Shown piece by piece: positions 39,561 to 48,830 of a stretch of DNA of 64,000 nucleotides. The stretch lies in assembly GCA_006218035.1 (NCBI GenBank), contig VBWC01000001.1, forward strand, positions 1-64,000. Reading direction: 5' to 3'. The stretch's first letter is position 1; each line of letters starts with the position of its first letter. A program made the position numbers and the translations under genes. The DNA is from Gammaproteobacteria bacterium. Lineage in GTDB: Bacteria > Pseudomonadota > Gammaproteobacteria > VBWC01. The notes beneath the pieces are model-generated. The model did no database searches. It saw only the letters and a program-made list of their open reading frames with translations, and was not told where the DNA came from.

Positions 39561-40013
39561 CTAGCGCAGATTCTCCAGTATCCGCACACCCGACGGCGTT
39601 TGTCCTGCCAGCTCCACGCTACGACCGCCGTTCGCGAGCCGGAGGGTGATCGACAGGTCCGCGTCAGGCAGCCGCCCGGCGCCGCGCTCCGGCCACTCGA
39701 TCAGGCAGATCGCGTCGCCGCCGAAGTAGTCACGCACACCGAGATACTCGAGCTCTTCGGGGTCCGCCAGCCGGTAGAGATCGAAGTGAAAGATCTGCCG
39801 CCCATTAATCTCATAAGGCTCCACCAGCGTGAACGTCGGGCTTCTGACCGAACCCGGATGGCCCATACCACGCAGAAAACCGCGTGCCAGCGTCGTCTTG
39901 CCCGCACCGAGCTCGCCACGCAGAAACACCGTGCAGCCGCCATCGGCGCACGCCTGCGCCAACCGCTGACCCAGCGCCATCATGTCCGCTTCGCTGGCTA
40001 TCGTCAGCTGCAT
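39561..40013 (-). CDS. tsaE: tRNA threonylcarbamoyladenosine ATPase subunit TsaE
   Basis: This 150-residue P-loop protein of the t6A37 tRNA modification complex has Walker A FLRGELGAGKTTLARGFLRG, the switch-like SPTFTLVEPYE and the HFDLYRLADPEELEYLG motif, followed by CLIEWPERG. It starts at ATG 40013, 11 bases after the nnr stop on the same strand. A long upstream extension of the frame would run through nnr and is not used. amiC lies 221 bases downstream; that gap has AT-rich sequence and no recognised site. Confidence 0.95.
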   Translation of the reverse strand: MQLTIASEADMMALGQRLAQACADGGCTVFLRGELGAGKTTLARGFLRGMGHPGSVRSPTFTLVEPYEINGRQIFHFDLYRLADPEELEYLGVRDYFGGDAICLIEWPERGAGRLPDADLSITLRLANGGRSVELAGQTPSGVRILENLR

Positions 40014-40024
40014 GGCAAGCACAC

Positions 40025-41515
40025 TCAGGCCGGACCGGGATTGACCAGCCGGCGCAGATGCGGCATCAAATCGCTGGCCAACACGCCGCGTTCGCCGTCG
40101 TGCCGCGCTGCTGCGTCGGCCGCACTGGCATGCAGCCAGACACCCGTTGACGCCGCGAGCGACAGCGCAAGCTGCTGGGCGACCAGCCCCGCGATCACGC
40201 CGGTCAGCACGTCGCCCATGCCACCGCTCGCCATGCCCGGATTGCCGGCATCGCACAGAATCAGCGGCCCATCGCCGCCGCCGATCAGCGTCCCGGCGCC
40301 TTTCAATACCACTATCCCGCCGTAACGCTGCTGTAACGCGCGCACGGCGGCAAAGCGATCCGCCTGGACCGTTGCGGTCGATATGGATAACAACCGCGCT
40401 GCCTCGCCCGGATGCGGCGTCAGCACCCAGTTGTCCCGCCTGACTGGCTCGGCGGCCAGTATATTGAGCGCATCGGCATCGACCACCAGCGGCAGACCGC
40501 TATCCAGCACTTGCGCAAACATCCGCCGCGACCACTCCGATTGCCCGAGGCCCGGGCCGATCGCAATCACTGTCGCGCGTGCGAACAAACGTCGCAGATC
40601 CGGCGCCGTGTCGACACCGTGACACATCAGTTCCGGTCGCGCCTGCGCGATCGCCGCAGTGTGTGCGGCGCGTGTCGCCAGCGTGACGAGTCCGGCGCCG
40701 ACGCGCGCCGCGGCCTCGCCTGCCATACGCACCGCCCCCGGCATGCCGTAATCCCCGCCGATAACCAGCACGTGCCCGAAATGCCCTTTATGCGCGTCCC
40801 GCGGCCGCGGCGGCAAAACTTGTGGTATCAGGCCGGCGTCGAAGCGGCGGGTAGTACATGTGATCCGCCGGTAAACATCGCGCGGCACCTGCAGGTCATC
40901 GAACACGATCTCGCCACAACACGCCGGGCCGGAGCCAGTGAACATGCCGCGTTTCAGGCCAATGAAGGTGACGGTCATCGCCGCACGCACGGCAGCCCCC
41001 CTAACGGCGCCGGTGTCGGCGCTCAGACCCGACGGAATATCGATAGCGACAACCGGGCGGCCGCTGCCGTTGATCGCCTCAATCGCGGCGCGCCATTCCC
41101 CGGTCACTTCCCGGGCTAGCCCGGTGCCGAACAGTGCATCGACAACGACGTCGGCCTGATCAAACGCGTCCGCCTCGAACGGCTGCGACGCCACACCGGC
41201 ACTGCCCAAAGCATGACAGGCAGCCAGCGCATCGCCCGCCAGCCGCGCCTTGTCGCCGATCTGGAGCACGTCGACCTGCCAGCCCGCCTCACGCGCCAGG
41301 CGCGCCATTACATAACCATCGCCGGCGTTGTTACCGATGCCGCAGACGATCGCCAACCGGCGCGCCTGCGGCCAGCGCCGGCGCAACGCGGTGAATACCG
41401 CGGCACCGGCGCGTGTCATCAGCGTCAGGCCCGGGATGGCGTGCTGCTCGATCGCGATGCGATCGAACACGCGCACGTCTTCGGCACGGTATAACAGATG
41501 CGGGAGTTCTGGCAT
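40025..41515 (-). CDS. nnr: Bifunctional NAD(P)H-hydrate repair enzyme Nnr (epimerase and dehydratase)
   Basis: This 496-residue protein repairs hydrated NAD(P)H. The N-terminal YjeF_N epimerase domain (1-215) has GIGNNAGDGYVMARLA and DALFGTGL, VDIPSGLSADTG. The C-terminal ADP-dependent dehydratase domain (ribokinase-like) shows GHFGHVLVIGGDYGMPGA, AIGPGLGQSEWSR, VVDADALN and GNPGMASGGMGDVLTGVIAG. The start at ATG 41515 matches the family (PHLLYRAEDVRVFDR). It is divergent from queG with only 19 bases between, so the promoters must overlap the genes. Confidence 0.95.
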   Translation of the reverse strand: MPELPHLLYRAEDVRVFDRIAIEQHAIPGLTLMTRAGAAVFTALRRRWPQARRLAIVCGIGNNAGDGYVMARLAREAGWQVDVLQIGDKARLAGDALAACHALGSAGVASQPFEADAFDQADVVVDALFGTGLAREVTGEWRAAIEAINGSGRPVVAIDIPSGLSADTGAVRGAAVRAAMTVTFIGLKRGMFTGSGPACCGEIVFDDLQVPRDVYRRITCTTRRFDAGLIPQVLPPRPRDAHKGHFGHVLVIGGDYGMPGAVRMAGEAAARVGAGLVTLATRAAHTAAIAQARPELMCHGVDTAPDLRRLFARATVIAIGPGLGQSEWSRRMFAQVLDSGLPLVVDADALNILAAEPVRRDNWVLTPHPGEAARLLSISTATVQADRFAAVRALQQRYGGIVVLKGAGTLIGGGDGPLILCDAGNPGMASGGMGDVLTGVIAGLVAQQLALSLAASTGVWLHASAADAAARHDGERGVLASDLMPHLRRLVNPGPA

Positions 41516-41534
41516 GGGGGCTATCATAACGGTT

Positions 41535-42635
41535 ATGCAGAACGCAAAGAACCCGGCGCCGGTGCGCGACGCCGGCGATATGCAGCAACTCGCTGCCGAC
41601 ATCAAACGTCACGGTGCAGCGCTTGGCTTCCAGCAGATCGGCATTGCCGATACCGAACTTGCCGTGCACGAGGCATGGCTCGCGAACTGGCTGGCCGCCG
41701 ACCGGCACGGCGATATGGCCTATATGCAGCGTCACGGCACGAAACGCAGCCGCCCGGGTGAGCTGATCCCCGGCACGCTACGCGTGATATCGGTGCGCAT
41801 GGACTATTACCCGGAACCGCCCGAGGCAGCGGAGCGGGTGCTGGACGACGATACGCGCGGGTTTGTATCGCGTTATGCGCTCGGCCGTGATTATCACAAG
41901 GTGCTGCGAGCGCGGTTACAGCGCCTGGCCGATAGTATCGTGGCCAGTGCCGGGGAGTTCGGCTATCGCGCGTTCGTCGACAGCGCGCCGGTGCTGGAAA
42001 AGGCGCTGGCCGAAAAGGCCGGGCTCGGCTGGATAGGCAAGCATACCAATCTGATCAACCGCAACCACGGCTCGTGGTTCTTCCTTGGCGAGCTGTATAC
42101 CGACCTGCCGCTGCCGGTCGACCGCCCGGTGGAAAACCACTGCGGCACCTGCCGCGCGTGCATCGATGTCTGTCCGACGCAGGCCATCGTCGCGCCGTAT
42201 GAACTGGATGCGCGGCGCTGTATCTCGTATCTCACGATTGAATTGCGCGGCAGTATTCCGCTGCCGCTGCGTCCGCTGATCGGCAACCGCATCTATGGCT
42301 GCGACGATTGTCAGCTGGTGTGCCCGTGGAACCGCTACGCCACCATGACGACCGAAACCGATTTCCTGCCGCGCCACGGCCTGGCTGCGCCGGCGCTGCT
42401 CGATCTGTTCGACTGGTCGGAGCCGGTGTTTCTCGAGCGCACCGCCGGCTCGGCGATACGACGCATCGGTTACGAATGCTGGCTGCGCAATATCGCCGTG
42501 GCGCTCGGCAACGGCGCGCCGGATGGCCGGGTCATCGCGGCGCTCCAGGCGCGGCTCGCCTTCCCGTCAGCGCTGGTGCGCGAGCACGTGGAATGGGCGC
42601 TGCAACGGCAGCAAGATGCTATGGCAAGCGGATAA
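41535..42635 (+). CDS. queG: Epoxyqueuosine reductase QueG
   Basis: This 366-residue cobalamin and Fe-S enzyme makes the last step of queuosine in tRNA. Two [4Fe-4S] clusters are visible: [16 protein letters not shown] and [14 protein letters not shown]. The cobalamin-binding part includes [12 protein letters not shown] and the [29 protein letters not shown] stretch with the catalytic Asp. Its 3' end overlaps the convergent orn gene by 17 bases. Start is ATG 41535, 19 bases from the nnr start. Confidence 0.96.
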   Translation: MQNAKNPAPVRDAGDMQQLAADIKRHGAALGFQQIGIADTELAVHEAWLANWLAADRHGDMAYMQRHGTKRSRPGELIPGTLRVISVRMDYYPEPPEAAERVLDDDTRGFVSRYALGRDYHKVLRARLQRLADSIVASAGEFGYRAFVDSAPVLEKALAEKAGLGWIGKHTNLINRNHGSWFFLGELYTDLPLPVDRPVENHCGTCRACIDVCPTQAIVAPYELDARRCISYLTIELRGSIPLPLRPLIGNRIYGCDDCQLVCPWNRYATMTTETDFLPRHGLAAPALLDLFDWSEPVFLERTAGSAIRRIGYECWLRNIAVALGNGAPDGRVIAALQARLAFPSALVREHVEWALQRQQDAMASG

Positions 42636-43200
42636 AGTGCTCGCGGTAGTATTGCAGCTCGCGGATCGAATCGCGGATATCGTCCAGCGCCAGGTGCGTC
42701 GATTTTTTCTCGACCCCCGCCGCCACCGCCGGCGCCCAGCGCATGGCCAGCTCCTTGACCGTGCTGACATCGAGATTGCGGTAATGAAAAAAGCGCTCCA
42801 GATCCGGCATCAAACGATACAAAAACCGGCGGTCCTGACAGATACTGTTGCCGCACATCGGCGATTTGCCGGCCGGAACATGCTGCTCCAGAAATTCTGT
42901 TGTCTGACGTTCCGCTTCGGCGGCCGTGACCGTGCTCTGCCTGACACGTGCGATCAAACCGGAATTACCATGCTGGTTCCGGTTCCAGTCGTCCATTGCT
43001 TCCAGCACGGCGGCGGGCTGATGTACCGCCAGCACCGGTCCTTCGGCGACGGTATTGAGCGCACCGTCGGTCACGATGGTCGCGATCTCGATAATCTGGT
43101 CCCGGGCGGTATCGAGACCGGTCATCTCCAGATCGATCCAGATCAGATTGTCGGCTTGTGGCGGCACGTTGTTTTCCCGGATAGTTGACTTGTCATGCAT
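42619..43200 (-). CDS. orn: Oligoribonuclease
   Basis: This 193-residue DEDDh exonuclease degrades 2-5 nucleotide RNAs and pGpG. It has the ExoI motif [40 protein letters not shown] and [12 protein letters not shown] (ExoII) and [21 protein letters not shown] (ExoIII). Start at ATG 43200. Family length is about 180. It ends within queG (convergent, 17-base overlap) and is divergent from the M48 protease with 46 bases between. Confidence 0.96.
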   Translation of the reverse strand: MHDKSTIRENNVPPQADNLIWIDLEMTGLDTARDQIIEIATIVTDGALNTVAEGPVLAVHQPAAVLEAMDDWNRNQHGNSGLIARVRQSTVTAAEAERQTTEFLEQHVPAGKSPMCGNSICQDRRFLYRLMPDLERFFHYRNLDVSTVKELAMRWAPAVAAGVEKKSTHLALDDIRDSIRELQYYREHFIRLP

Positions 43201-43246
43201 TCTACCAGACGCTAGCCTGCGATTGCGTTGACACGGAGATTCGGGT

Positions 43247-44488
43247 TTGAATGGGTTCACGATGATTTTTCTTGCGGCGCTCGGGCTGGCAACCGCGCTG
43301 CAGTACTGGCTGACCGGGCGTCATCAGGCACACGTCATGCGACACCGCGACCGGGTGCCCGACGCATTCGCCGGCAAGATCTCCCTCGCCGCCCATCAGA
43401 AAGCCGCCGACTACACGGTCGCACGCGGCCACCTCGACAACGTCGATCTGGTGATCGGCGGCGTCGTTCTGCTCGGCTGGACCCTGGGTGGCGGTCTGCA
43501 ATGGCTGGACACGGCGCTGCGGGAAACCGGTCTCGGGCCGGTCGGCACCGGCACCGCCGTGCTGGTCGGCGCGTTTGTCGTTATGGCGATGCTGGATCTG
43601 CCGCTCGGCATCTATCGCACCTTCGTCGTCGAGCAGCGCTTCGGCTTTAACCGTATGACCGTGCCGCTGTTCGTCAGCGACACCATCAAGAAAGCGGCCC
43701 TGCTGGTAGCCTTCGGCGCGCCGCTCGCCGCCGTTATCGTCTGGTTGATGACGACCTGGCAAGACCTCTGGTGGTTCTGCACGTGGCTGGTGTGGACCGG
43801 TTTCATGATCTTCATGATCTGGCTATACCCGGCCGCGATCGCACCGCTGTTCAACCGATTCACGCCACTGGAGAACGACGCGCTGCAACAGCGCATACAA
43901 AATCTGCTGGAGCGTACCGGCTTTCGCAGCCGCGGCATTTTCGTCATGGACGGCTCGCGCCGCTCCGGCCACGGCAACGCCTATTTCACCGGGTTCGGCG
44001 CCAACAAACGCATCGTCTTTTTCGACACGCTGGCGAATCAGCTGGAACCGGGCGAACTGGAAGCGGTACTCGCCCACGAACTCGGCCACTTCCGCCATGG
44101 CCACGTGCGCAAGCGCCTGCTGGTGACAGCGGCAACCAGTTTCGCCGGCCTGGCACTGCTCGGCTGGCTGGCGCAGCAACAGTGGTTTTATGCCGGGCTC
44201 GGCATCCAGACGCCGTCACCGCATATCGCGTTGCTGTTATTTATTCTGGTGGTCCCGGTCTTCAGCGTGTTCCTGCAGCCGTTGGCGGCGTGGTGGTCCC
44301 GGTCACACGAATACGAGGCCGACAATTTCGCTGCCCGACAGGCCAGCGCTGCGGATCTGATCGGGGCGCTGATAAAACTCTATACCGAGAACGCTGCGAC
44401 AGTCACGCCGGACCCGATGTATTCCGCGTTCCATGATTCCCATCCCTCGGCGGCGTTGCGCATCGCTAATCTGGCCGCACACGCCTGA
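43247..44488 (+). CDS. M48 family membrane metalloprotease (Ste24-like)
   Basis: This 413-residue protein has several membrane helices and the zinc motif [11 protein letters not shown] (HExxH near residue 278) with EYEAD downstream as third zinc ligand. The start TTG 43247 gives [13 protein letters not shown], matching the family's N-F-T-IFL start, and GGAG lies nine bases upstream; an ATG at 43262 would lose this. The family acts like CAAX prenyl protease 1 (Ste24) or HtpX in membrane quality control. The substrate is not known here. rsgA follows by 18 bases. Confidence 0.93.
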   Translation: MNGFTMIFLAALGLATALQYWLTGRHQAHVMRHRDRVPDAFAGKISLAAHQKAADYTVARGHLDNVDLVIGGVVLLGWTLGGGLQWLDTALRETGLGPVGTGTAVLVGAFVVMAMLDLPLGIYRTFVVEQRFGFNRMTVPLFVSDTIKKAALLVAFGAPLAAVIVWLMTTWQDLWWFCTWLVWTGFMIFMIWLYPAAIAPLFNRFTPLENDALQQRIQNLLERTGFRSRGIFVMDGSRRSGHGNAYFTGFGANKRIVFFDTLANQLEPGELEAVLAHELGHFRHGHVRKRLLVTAATSFAGLALLGWLAQQQWFYAGLGIQTPSPHIALLLFILVVPVFSVFLQPLAAWWSRSHEYEADNFAARQASAADLIGALIKLYTENAATVTPDPMYSAFHDSHPSAALRIANLAAHA

Positions 44489-44506
44489 CGCGATTCGCCG
44501 GACATC

Positions 44507-45508
44507 ATGCCGAAAAAACACCGCGCGTCCATTGAACTGCCGTCGGTAAAGCGAAAAACCCGAAGCGACAAGACGGGAGTCGTCGTCGCGGACTCCGGGC
44601 CGGGCGCTGCGGAACCGGGGCCGCCGCAACCAGGCCTGGTGGTTGCCAACCACGGCCTGCATGTCGCCCTCCAGGATGACAGCCGGGCGTTGTGGCATTG
44701 CACGCGACGGCGTAGTGTCACAACGGTGGTCGCCGGCGACCAGGTGATCTGGCAGGCGTTGCCGGACGGCACGGGCGTTATCATCGAGTGCCTGCCGCGC
44801 ACGTCGTTGTTAGCGCGCCCTGATCGCACCGGCGCCGCGAAACCGATTGCGGCGAATATCGACCGGATGATTATTGTCGCCGCTGTCATACCGCCTTTCA
44901 ACGAACGACTGATTGATCGTTACATCGTTGGCGCGGAGATCAGCGGTATTCAGCCGCTGATTGTCGTTAACAAGATTGATCTGCTCGATCACCGCCAGCG
45001 CGATGAAATCGCGGGCCGATTGTCGCTTTATCGCGAGATAGGCTACGAAGTGCTGTTTACCAGCACTATCGATGGCGCGCATCTACAGGAATTTGCGAAC
45101 CGCGTGAGCGGGAAAACCAGTGTGCTGGTCGGCAAATCCGGCGCCGGCAAATCATCGTTGATCAACACGCTGCTGCCGGACCTCGATATCCGCATCGCGG
45201 CGTTATCGGAAGCCACCAGTCTCGGCCGGCACACCACGACAGCGACCATGCTCTATGAACTGCCTGGCGGCGGGAACATCATCGATTCACCTGGAATACG
45301 CGATTTCAGCATAGGCAATATCGGGCCGGCGCTTGTTGAACGAGGCTTTATCGAGTTTCGCTCGCTGCACGGCAGATGCAAGTTCAATGACTGCCTGCAT
45401 CGCGCCGAACACCACTGCGCGGTAAAGGACGCGGTCGAGTCGGGCGCCATCCACCGGTCCCGTTACCTGAGCTATCTTGAATTGCTAAACGAGCTGGCAC
45501 CAGCGTGA
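44507..45508 (+). CDS. rsgA: Small ribosomal subunit biogenesis GTPase RsgA
   Basis: This 333-residue circularly permuted GTPase matures the 30S subunit. An OB-fold is at about 40-100. The GTPase motifs come in permuted order: NKIDLLD (G4), TSTIDG (G5 region), GKSGAGKSSLINTLL (G1), and DSPGIRDF (G3). The zinc domain is HGRCKFNDCLHRAEHHCAVKDAV. It sits just after the M48 gene; in E. coli orn and rsgA are also neighbours. Confidence 0.95.
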   Translation: MPKKHRASIELPSVKRKTRSDKTGVVVADSGPGAAEPGPPQPGLVVANHGLHVALQDDSRALWHCTRRRSVTTVVAGDQVIWQALPDGTGVIIECLPRTSLLARPDRTGAAKPIAANIDRMIIVAAVIPPFNERLIDRYIVGAEISGIQPLIVVNKIDLLDHRQRDEIAGRLSLYREIGYEVLFTSTIDGAHLQEFANRVSGKTSVLVGKSGAGKSSLINTLLPDLDIRIAALSEATSLGRHTTTATMLYELPGGGNIIDSPGIRDFSIGNIGPALVERGFIEFRSLHGRCKFNDCLHRAEHHCAVKDAVESGAIHRSRYLSYLELLNELAPA

Positions 45509-45543
45509 CCCGATGTCGCAGGTTATCCGGGTTCCGCGGCAGG

Positions 45544-45756
45544 CTACGCTGCCGCATCGTCGTCCGCAACGAGAATGCGGTACGGCGCTTCCTCGCCGCG
45601 CCGTGTCAGGCCATCGAGTCGATCCACCAATGACGGAATGTCCGCCGGTTTGACGATATAGGCATCCCCGCCGGCCCGGATGGCCCCAAGGCGCGCCGCA
45701 AAGTCATCCCGTGCCGACATAAATACAACCAGCACATTGCCGGCCCGGCGCTATTC
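45544..45756 (-). pseudogene. Fragment of a response regulator (REC domains)
   Basis: About 65 codons read VLVVFMSARDDFAARLGAIRAGGDAYIVKPADIPSLVDRLDGL, then RGEEAPYRILVADDDAAA. The first part is the C-terminal half of a REC domain (with the conserved Lys in VKP). The second is the start of another REC domain (acidic DDD). Two-REC regulators of this kind often end in GGDEF or histidine-kinase domains. Both ends are cut: a TAG stops the frame at 45753 upstream, and the next REC stops after a few residues. It is a decayed remnant. Confidence 0.65.
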
Positions 45757-46023
45757 CATGGCTTGAGTTCAACGCCGAGCTTGTTCGCAAGAGAATTCCA
45801 CGAAAGAATAAATGCCGGGGTAACGCCGTTCAAGGTCAGGTGCGATGCTTTGTTATGCCGCGGCATCCAGCCCATACTTCTGTTAACCCGACAGTGAGGT
45901 TAACGTGCTTTGTTCCCGGCGAATTATTAACCAATGCAAAATCTGGCGGGAGTGCGCTTGAGAGGGTCGCTATCTTTCTGCGGAAGTCAGACCCGCCCGT
46001 ACAACAACACCGGCGCGGATATT
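45757..46023. other. Non-coding stretch after the regulator fragment
   Basis: No gene is recognised. The sequence has a minus-strand open stretch (to 45875) unlike any family that I know, and a TTAACCC/GGTTAAC inverted repeat near 45885-45905. It has the appearance of deleted or inserted DNA at the break of the old regulator gene. Confidence 0.3.
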
Positions 46024-46431
46024 TTAGACAGGCGGAGGCGTCGCTGGCTCGATCAACAGCGCGGCGGAAAGTATCACCAGACCCCGGACGATCAGAATAC
46101 CGATCCCCTGGGCCCGGTGGTCCGGGCGTATCGCCTCATCACCGCGCAGCAACCTGCGTCCCGCCGGAATCTGCAGCAGGTAAAGTGCGTACAGCGCCAG
46201 CACGAGAATCACGTGCATCCAGATCATGAACGAGAAGATTTCCTCCTGCTTGATCAGGCGAAGATACCAGTCGCGCGTGAAAACGAGATACACCGGGATC
46301 AGCATGTCAATCAGCATGATTGTCGCCATCACCGTGACATGGAAGACACGCCAATGCGACAGGCGGAACGCAACCAGCATCACCAGATAGGTGGCGGCCA
46401 CGAAAATAAACGCTCCGGATATCATGCTCAT
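46024..46431 (-). CDS. Small four-helix membrane protein (possibly DUF420-like)
   Basis: This 135-residue protein has four hydrophobic segments (about 2-22, 33-51, 66-86 and 108-128). The pattern RLSHWRVFHVTVMATIMLIDMLIPVYLVFTRDW followed by FSFMIWMHVILVLALYALYLLQIPAGRR resembles DUF420-type cytochrome-associated membrane proteins, but the match is weak. Its ATG overlaps the stop of the sugar dehydrogenase gene (ATGA), so the two are coupled. It could be a quinone or haem-linked partner of the PQQ enzyme; this is only a suggestion. Confidence 0.6.
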   Translation of the reverse strand: MSMISGAFIFVAATYLVMLVAFRLSHWRVFHVTVMATIMLIDMLIPVYLVFTRDWYLRLIKQEEIFSFMIWMHVILVLALYALYLLQIPAGRRLLRGDEAIRPDHRAQGIGILIVRGLVILSAALLIEPATPPPV

Positions 46432-47666
46432 TTCCCGTCCTCTACCGGTGACTTCCCCGACACGATTTTCATGATGCGGCCGGCCTGATGCGAAACAACG
46501 TAAAGCTCGCCGTCTTCGTCCTCACCGAAACTGCTGATGTTTTCGTCCGAGATCAGCAGTTCCCTGTGGGTCACGACACTGTCGTCCTTGACGCGGAGCG
46601 CCCAAATTCGCTTGGTGACGTAGTCGCCGAACAGATAGGCGCCGCATAACCCGGGGATCGCGTTGCCACGGTAGACAAAACCACCGGTGACGGAGAATCC
46701 CTCGGGATGGCGGTAGGTAAATAAAGGTGTTTCCAGCCCCGCCGTGTCGCACGTATCGGCAAAACCCGGCGTGCAAACATCGCCTTCCATTATCCGCCAG
46801 CCATAGTTGCGCCCCTTGCGCACAATATCGATTTCCTCGACCGTGTCCTGGCCGACATCGGCCGCATAAAGCAACCCGGTTTGCCGGTCGAACGAGAATC
46901 GCCACGGGTTGCGCAGACCGTACGCCCATACCTCGCCGCGCGCATCCGCGACGTTGACGAACGGATTGTCCGGCGGAATCGCGTAACGGTGCGGCGGCTG
47001 CTCACGATCGACGTCGATACGCAATATGGCGCCCAGCAAGGTCGCGCGATTCTGGCCGTGACCGAGCGGATCGTTGGCGGCACCGCCATCGCCCATACCG
47101 ATGTAGAGGTATCCGTCCGGGCCGAACGCGAGCTGACCGCCATTGTGATTAGCGAACGGCTGATCGATGGTGAGTACCACCGTTTCACTGGAGGCATCGG
47201 CCGTTACCGGCGCTGACCGTGTAAATCGCGACACCACGGTACGCAATGCCGTCCGGCCGCCGAAGGCCTTGCCGATCATCGCATCGAACAGGCTGGTGCG
47301 CGCCGTATAGTTAACGAAAAAGTAGCCGTTTTGATCATAACGCGGATGAAACGCCACGCTGAGCAGGCCCTGCTCGCCGCCACTCGCCACCTTGTCACGA
47401 ATGTCGAGAAACGGCACGGGTAACACCTTGCCGTTTTCGACAATGCGGATCACGCCGTCCTGTTCCACGACAAACAGGCGCGTACCACCGTCTGGCGCGC
47501 TGGTAATATGCACCGGCTGCGCAAAGCCCGCGGCAACCGCTTGCAGCGCAATGTCCGGCAAGGGCTGATCCGGCGGCGGTTCCGTGCAACCCCGCGCCTG
47601 GCCGGTCACAGGCGTCAGCCACCAGCATGTGAGCAGGATCGCGAAACCTGCCGCGCGCCGCGTCAC
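46428..47666 (-). CDS. PQQ-dependent soluble sugar dehydrogenase (GSDH family)
   Basis: This 412-residue exported protein has an N-terminal signal peptide (basic RRAAG, then FAILLTCWWLTPVTGQA). The six-bladed propeller family signs are clear: GFAQPVHITSAPDGGTRLFVVEQDG, GEQGLLSVAFHPRYDQNGYFFVNYT, YLYIGMGDGGAANDPLGHGQ, NPWRFSFDRQTGLLYAADVGQ and GFVYRGNAIPGLCGAYLFGDY. It oxidises aldose sugars with PQQ in the periplasm. Start at GTG 47666; the frame is open upstream through recR but a start there is implausible. It is followed by the coupled small membrane protein. Confidence 0.88.
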   Translation of the reverse strand: MTRRAAGFAILLTCWWLTPVTGQARGCTEPPPDQPLPDIALQAVAAGFAQPVHITSAPDGGTRLFVVEQDGVIRIVENGKVLPVPFLDIRDKVASGGEQGLLSVAFHPRYDQNGYFFVNYTARTSLFDAMIGKAFGGRTALRTVVSRFTRSAPVTADASSETVVLTIDQPFANHNGGQLAFGPDGYLYIGMGDGGAANDPLGHGQNRATLLGAILRIDVDREQPPHRYAIPPDNPFVNVADARGEVWAYGLRNPWRFSFDRQTGLLYAADVGQDTVEEIDIVRKGRNYGWRIMEGDVCTPGFADTCDTAGLETPLFTYRHPEGFSVTGGFVYRGNAIPGLCGAYLFGDYVTKRIWALRVKDDSVVTHRELLISDENISSFGEDEDGELYVVSHQAGRIMKIVSGKSPVEDGK

Positions 47667-47700
47667 GCCCGGCCGCTGGCGACTGTCGGCAGGACGTGAC

Positions 47701-48297
47701 TCATACTTCGCGACGACCGGAGAAGGCGTGGGCCAGCGTGCCGCCGTCGACGTACTCCAGTTCGCCGCCCAGCGGTACACCGTGGGCAATGCGCGTCACG
47801 CGGATACGGCGTTGATGCAGCATCTCGCTGATGTAATGCGCGGTGGCCTCCCCTTCGACGGTCGGGTTGGTCGCCAGAATGACCTCGCTGATCTCACCCG
47901 TATCGAGGCGCGCAGACAAGTGGTCCAGGCCGATGTCGTCCGGGCCTATGCCATCCAGCGGCGACAGATGCCCCATCAACACGAAATACAGGCCGCGGTA
48001 GGCGGTCGATTGCTCGATCGCCAGCACGTCGACAGGCATTTCAACGATACACAACGCGGTCCGGTCGCGGCGCTCGCTGGCACAGGTACGGCAGATGTTA
48101 TCTTCGCTCAAGGTACGGCACTGGCTGCAATGCCCGATCCGGTCCACCGCATTGACCAGCGCCTCGGCAAGGCGGCGCGCCCCGTTGCGATCCCGCTCCA
48201 GCAAATGAAAACTCATACGCTGCGCGGTCTTGGGCCCGACGCCGGGCAGGCAGCGCAAGGACTCAATCAGCCGTTCGAGCAGGGTGACGTTCGACAT
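47701..48297 (-). CDS. recR: Recombination protein RecR
   Basis: This 198-residue member of the RecFOR pathway has a helix-hairpin-helix ([17 protein letters not shown]), a C4 zinc motif ([16 protein letters not shown]) and a Toprim domain ([63 protein letters not shown]-like [17 protein letters not shown]). Start ATG 48297, eight bases after the ybaB stop. Gene order dnaX-ybaB-recR is conserved. Confidence 0.96.
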   Translation of the reverse strand: MSNVTLLERLIESLRCLPGVGPKTAQRMSFHLLERDRNGARRLAEALVNAVDRIGHCSQCRTLSEDNICRTCASERRDRTALCIVEMPVDVLAIEQSTAYRGLYFVLMGHLSPLDGIGPDDIGLDHLSARLDTGEISEVILATNPTVEGEATAHYISEMLHQRRIRVTRIAHGVPLGGELEYVDGGTLAHAFSGRREV

Positions 48298-48304
48298 CGC
48301 GGCT

Positions 48305-48628
48305 TCAGAACGGCAACTTGAAATCGCCCGGCAGACCCATACCACTGGTCATCGCCGACATCTTTTCCTTGGTGGTCTTTTCTATCTGGCGCACCGCATC
48401 ATTGACCGCCGCCGCGACCAGATCCTCGAGCATCTCCTTGTCGTCGCCGAACAGGCTGTCATCGATCTTGACGCGCTTGACGTCATGGCGCCCGTTCATG
48501 ACAACACTGACGAGCCCGCCGCCGGCCTGACCGGTGACTTCCATATTGCCCAGCTCTTCCTGGGCCCGCTGCAGGTTTTCCTGCATCTTCTGCGCCTGCT
48601 TCATCAGATTACCAATGCCGCCTTTCAT
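48305..48628 (-). CDS. ybaB: Nucleoid-associated protein YbaB/EbfC
   Basis: The 107-residue protein starts [20 protein letters not shown] and contains [39 protein letters not shown], the normal YbaB pattern, with a C-terminal [15 protein letters not shown]. Dimers bind DNA. It lies between dnaX and recR in one transcription unit. Confidence 0.96.
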   Translation of the reverse strand: MKGGIGNLMKQAQKMQENLQRAQEELGNMEVTGQAGGGLVSVVMNGRHDVKRVKIDDSLFGDDKEMLEDLVAAAVNDAVRQIEKTTKEKMSAMTSGMGLPGDFKLPF

Positions 48629-48830
48629 AGTGTCTCCTTGCCTCGATGTCAGGAACCGCGGACTGTTTCAGAGGCTCCGCATGGTGCCGGAAAGCTCCGC
48701 CCAGTTTACAACCACGCACGTGAAGGGCAACGGACGAAAAACAACAATGACTCCTTTCGTCCGCCGGTCTTGGCAACCGGAGGCGGGATGTGTCAGGACG
48801 CCCGCCATAACCCGCCCGGCAGCGAGCCGG

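Noticed and set aside
45808-45865. attC-like motifs (TAACAAAGC ... GCGTTAC on the minus strand).
   Set aside because: The two halves do not pair into a hairpin, and no cassette gene end lies there.
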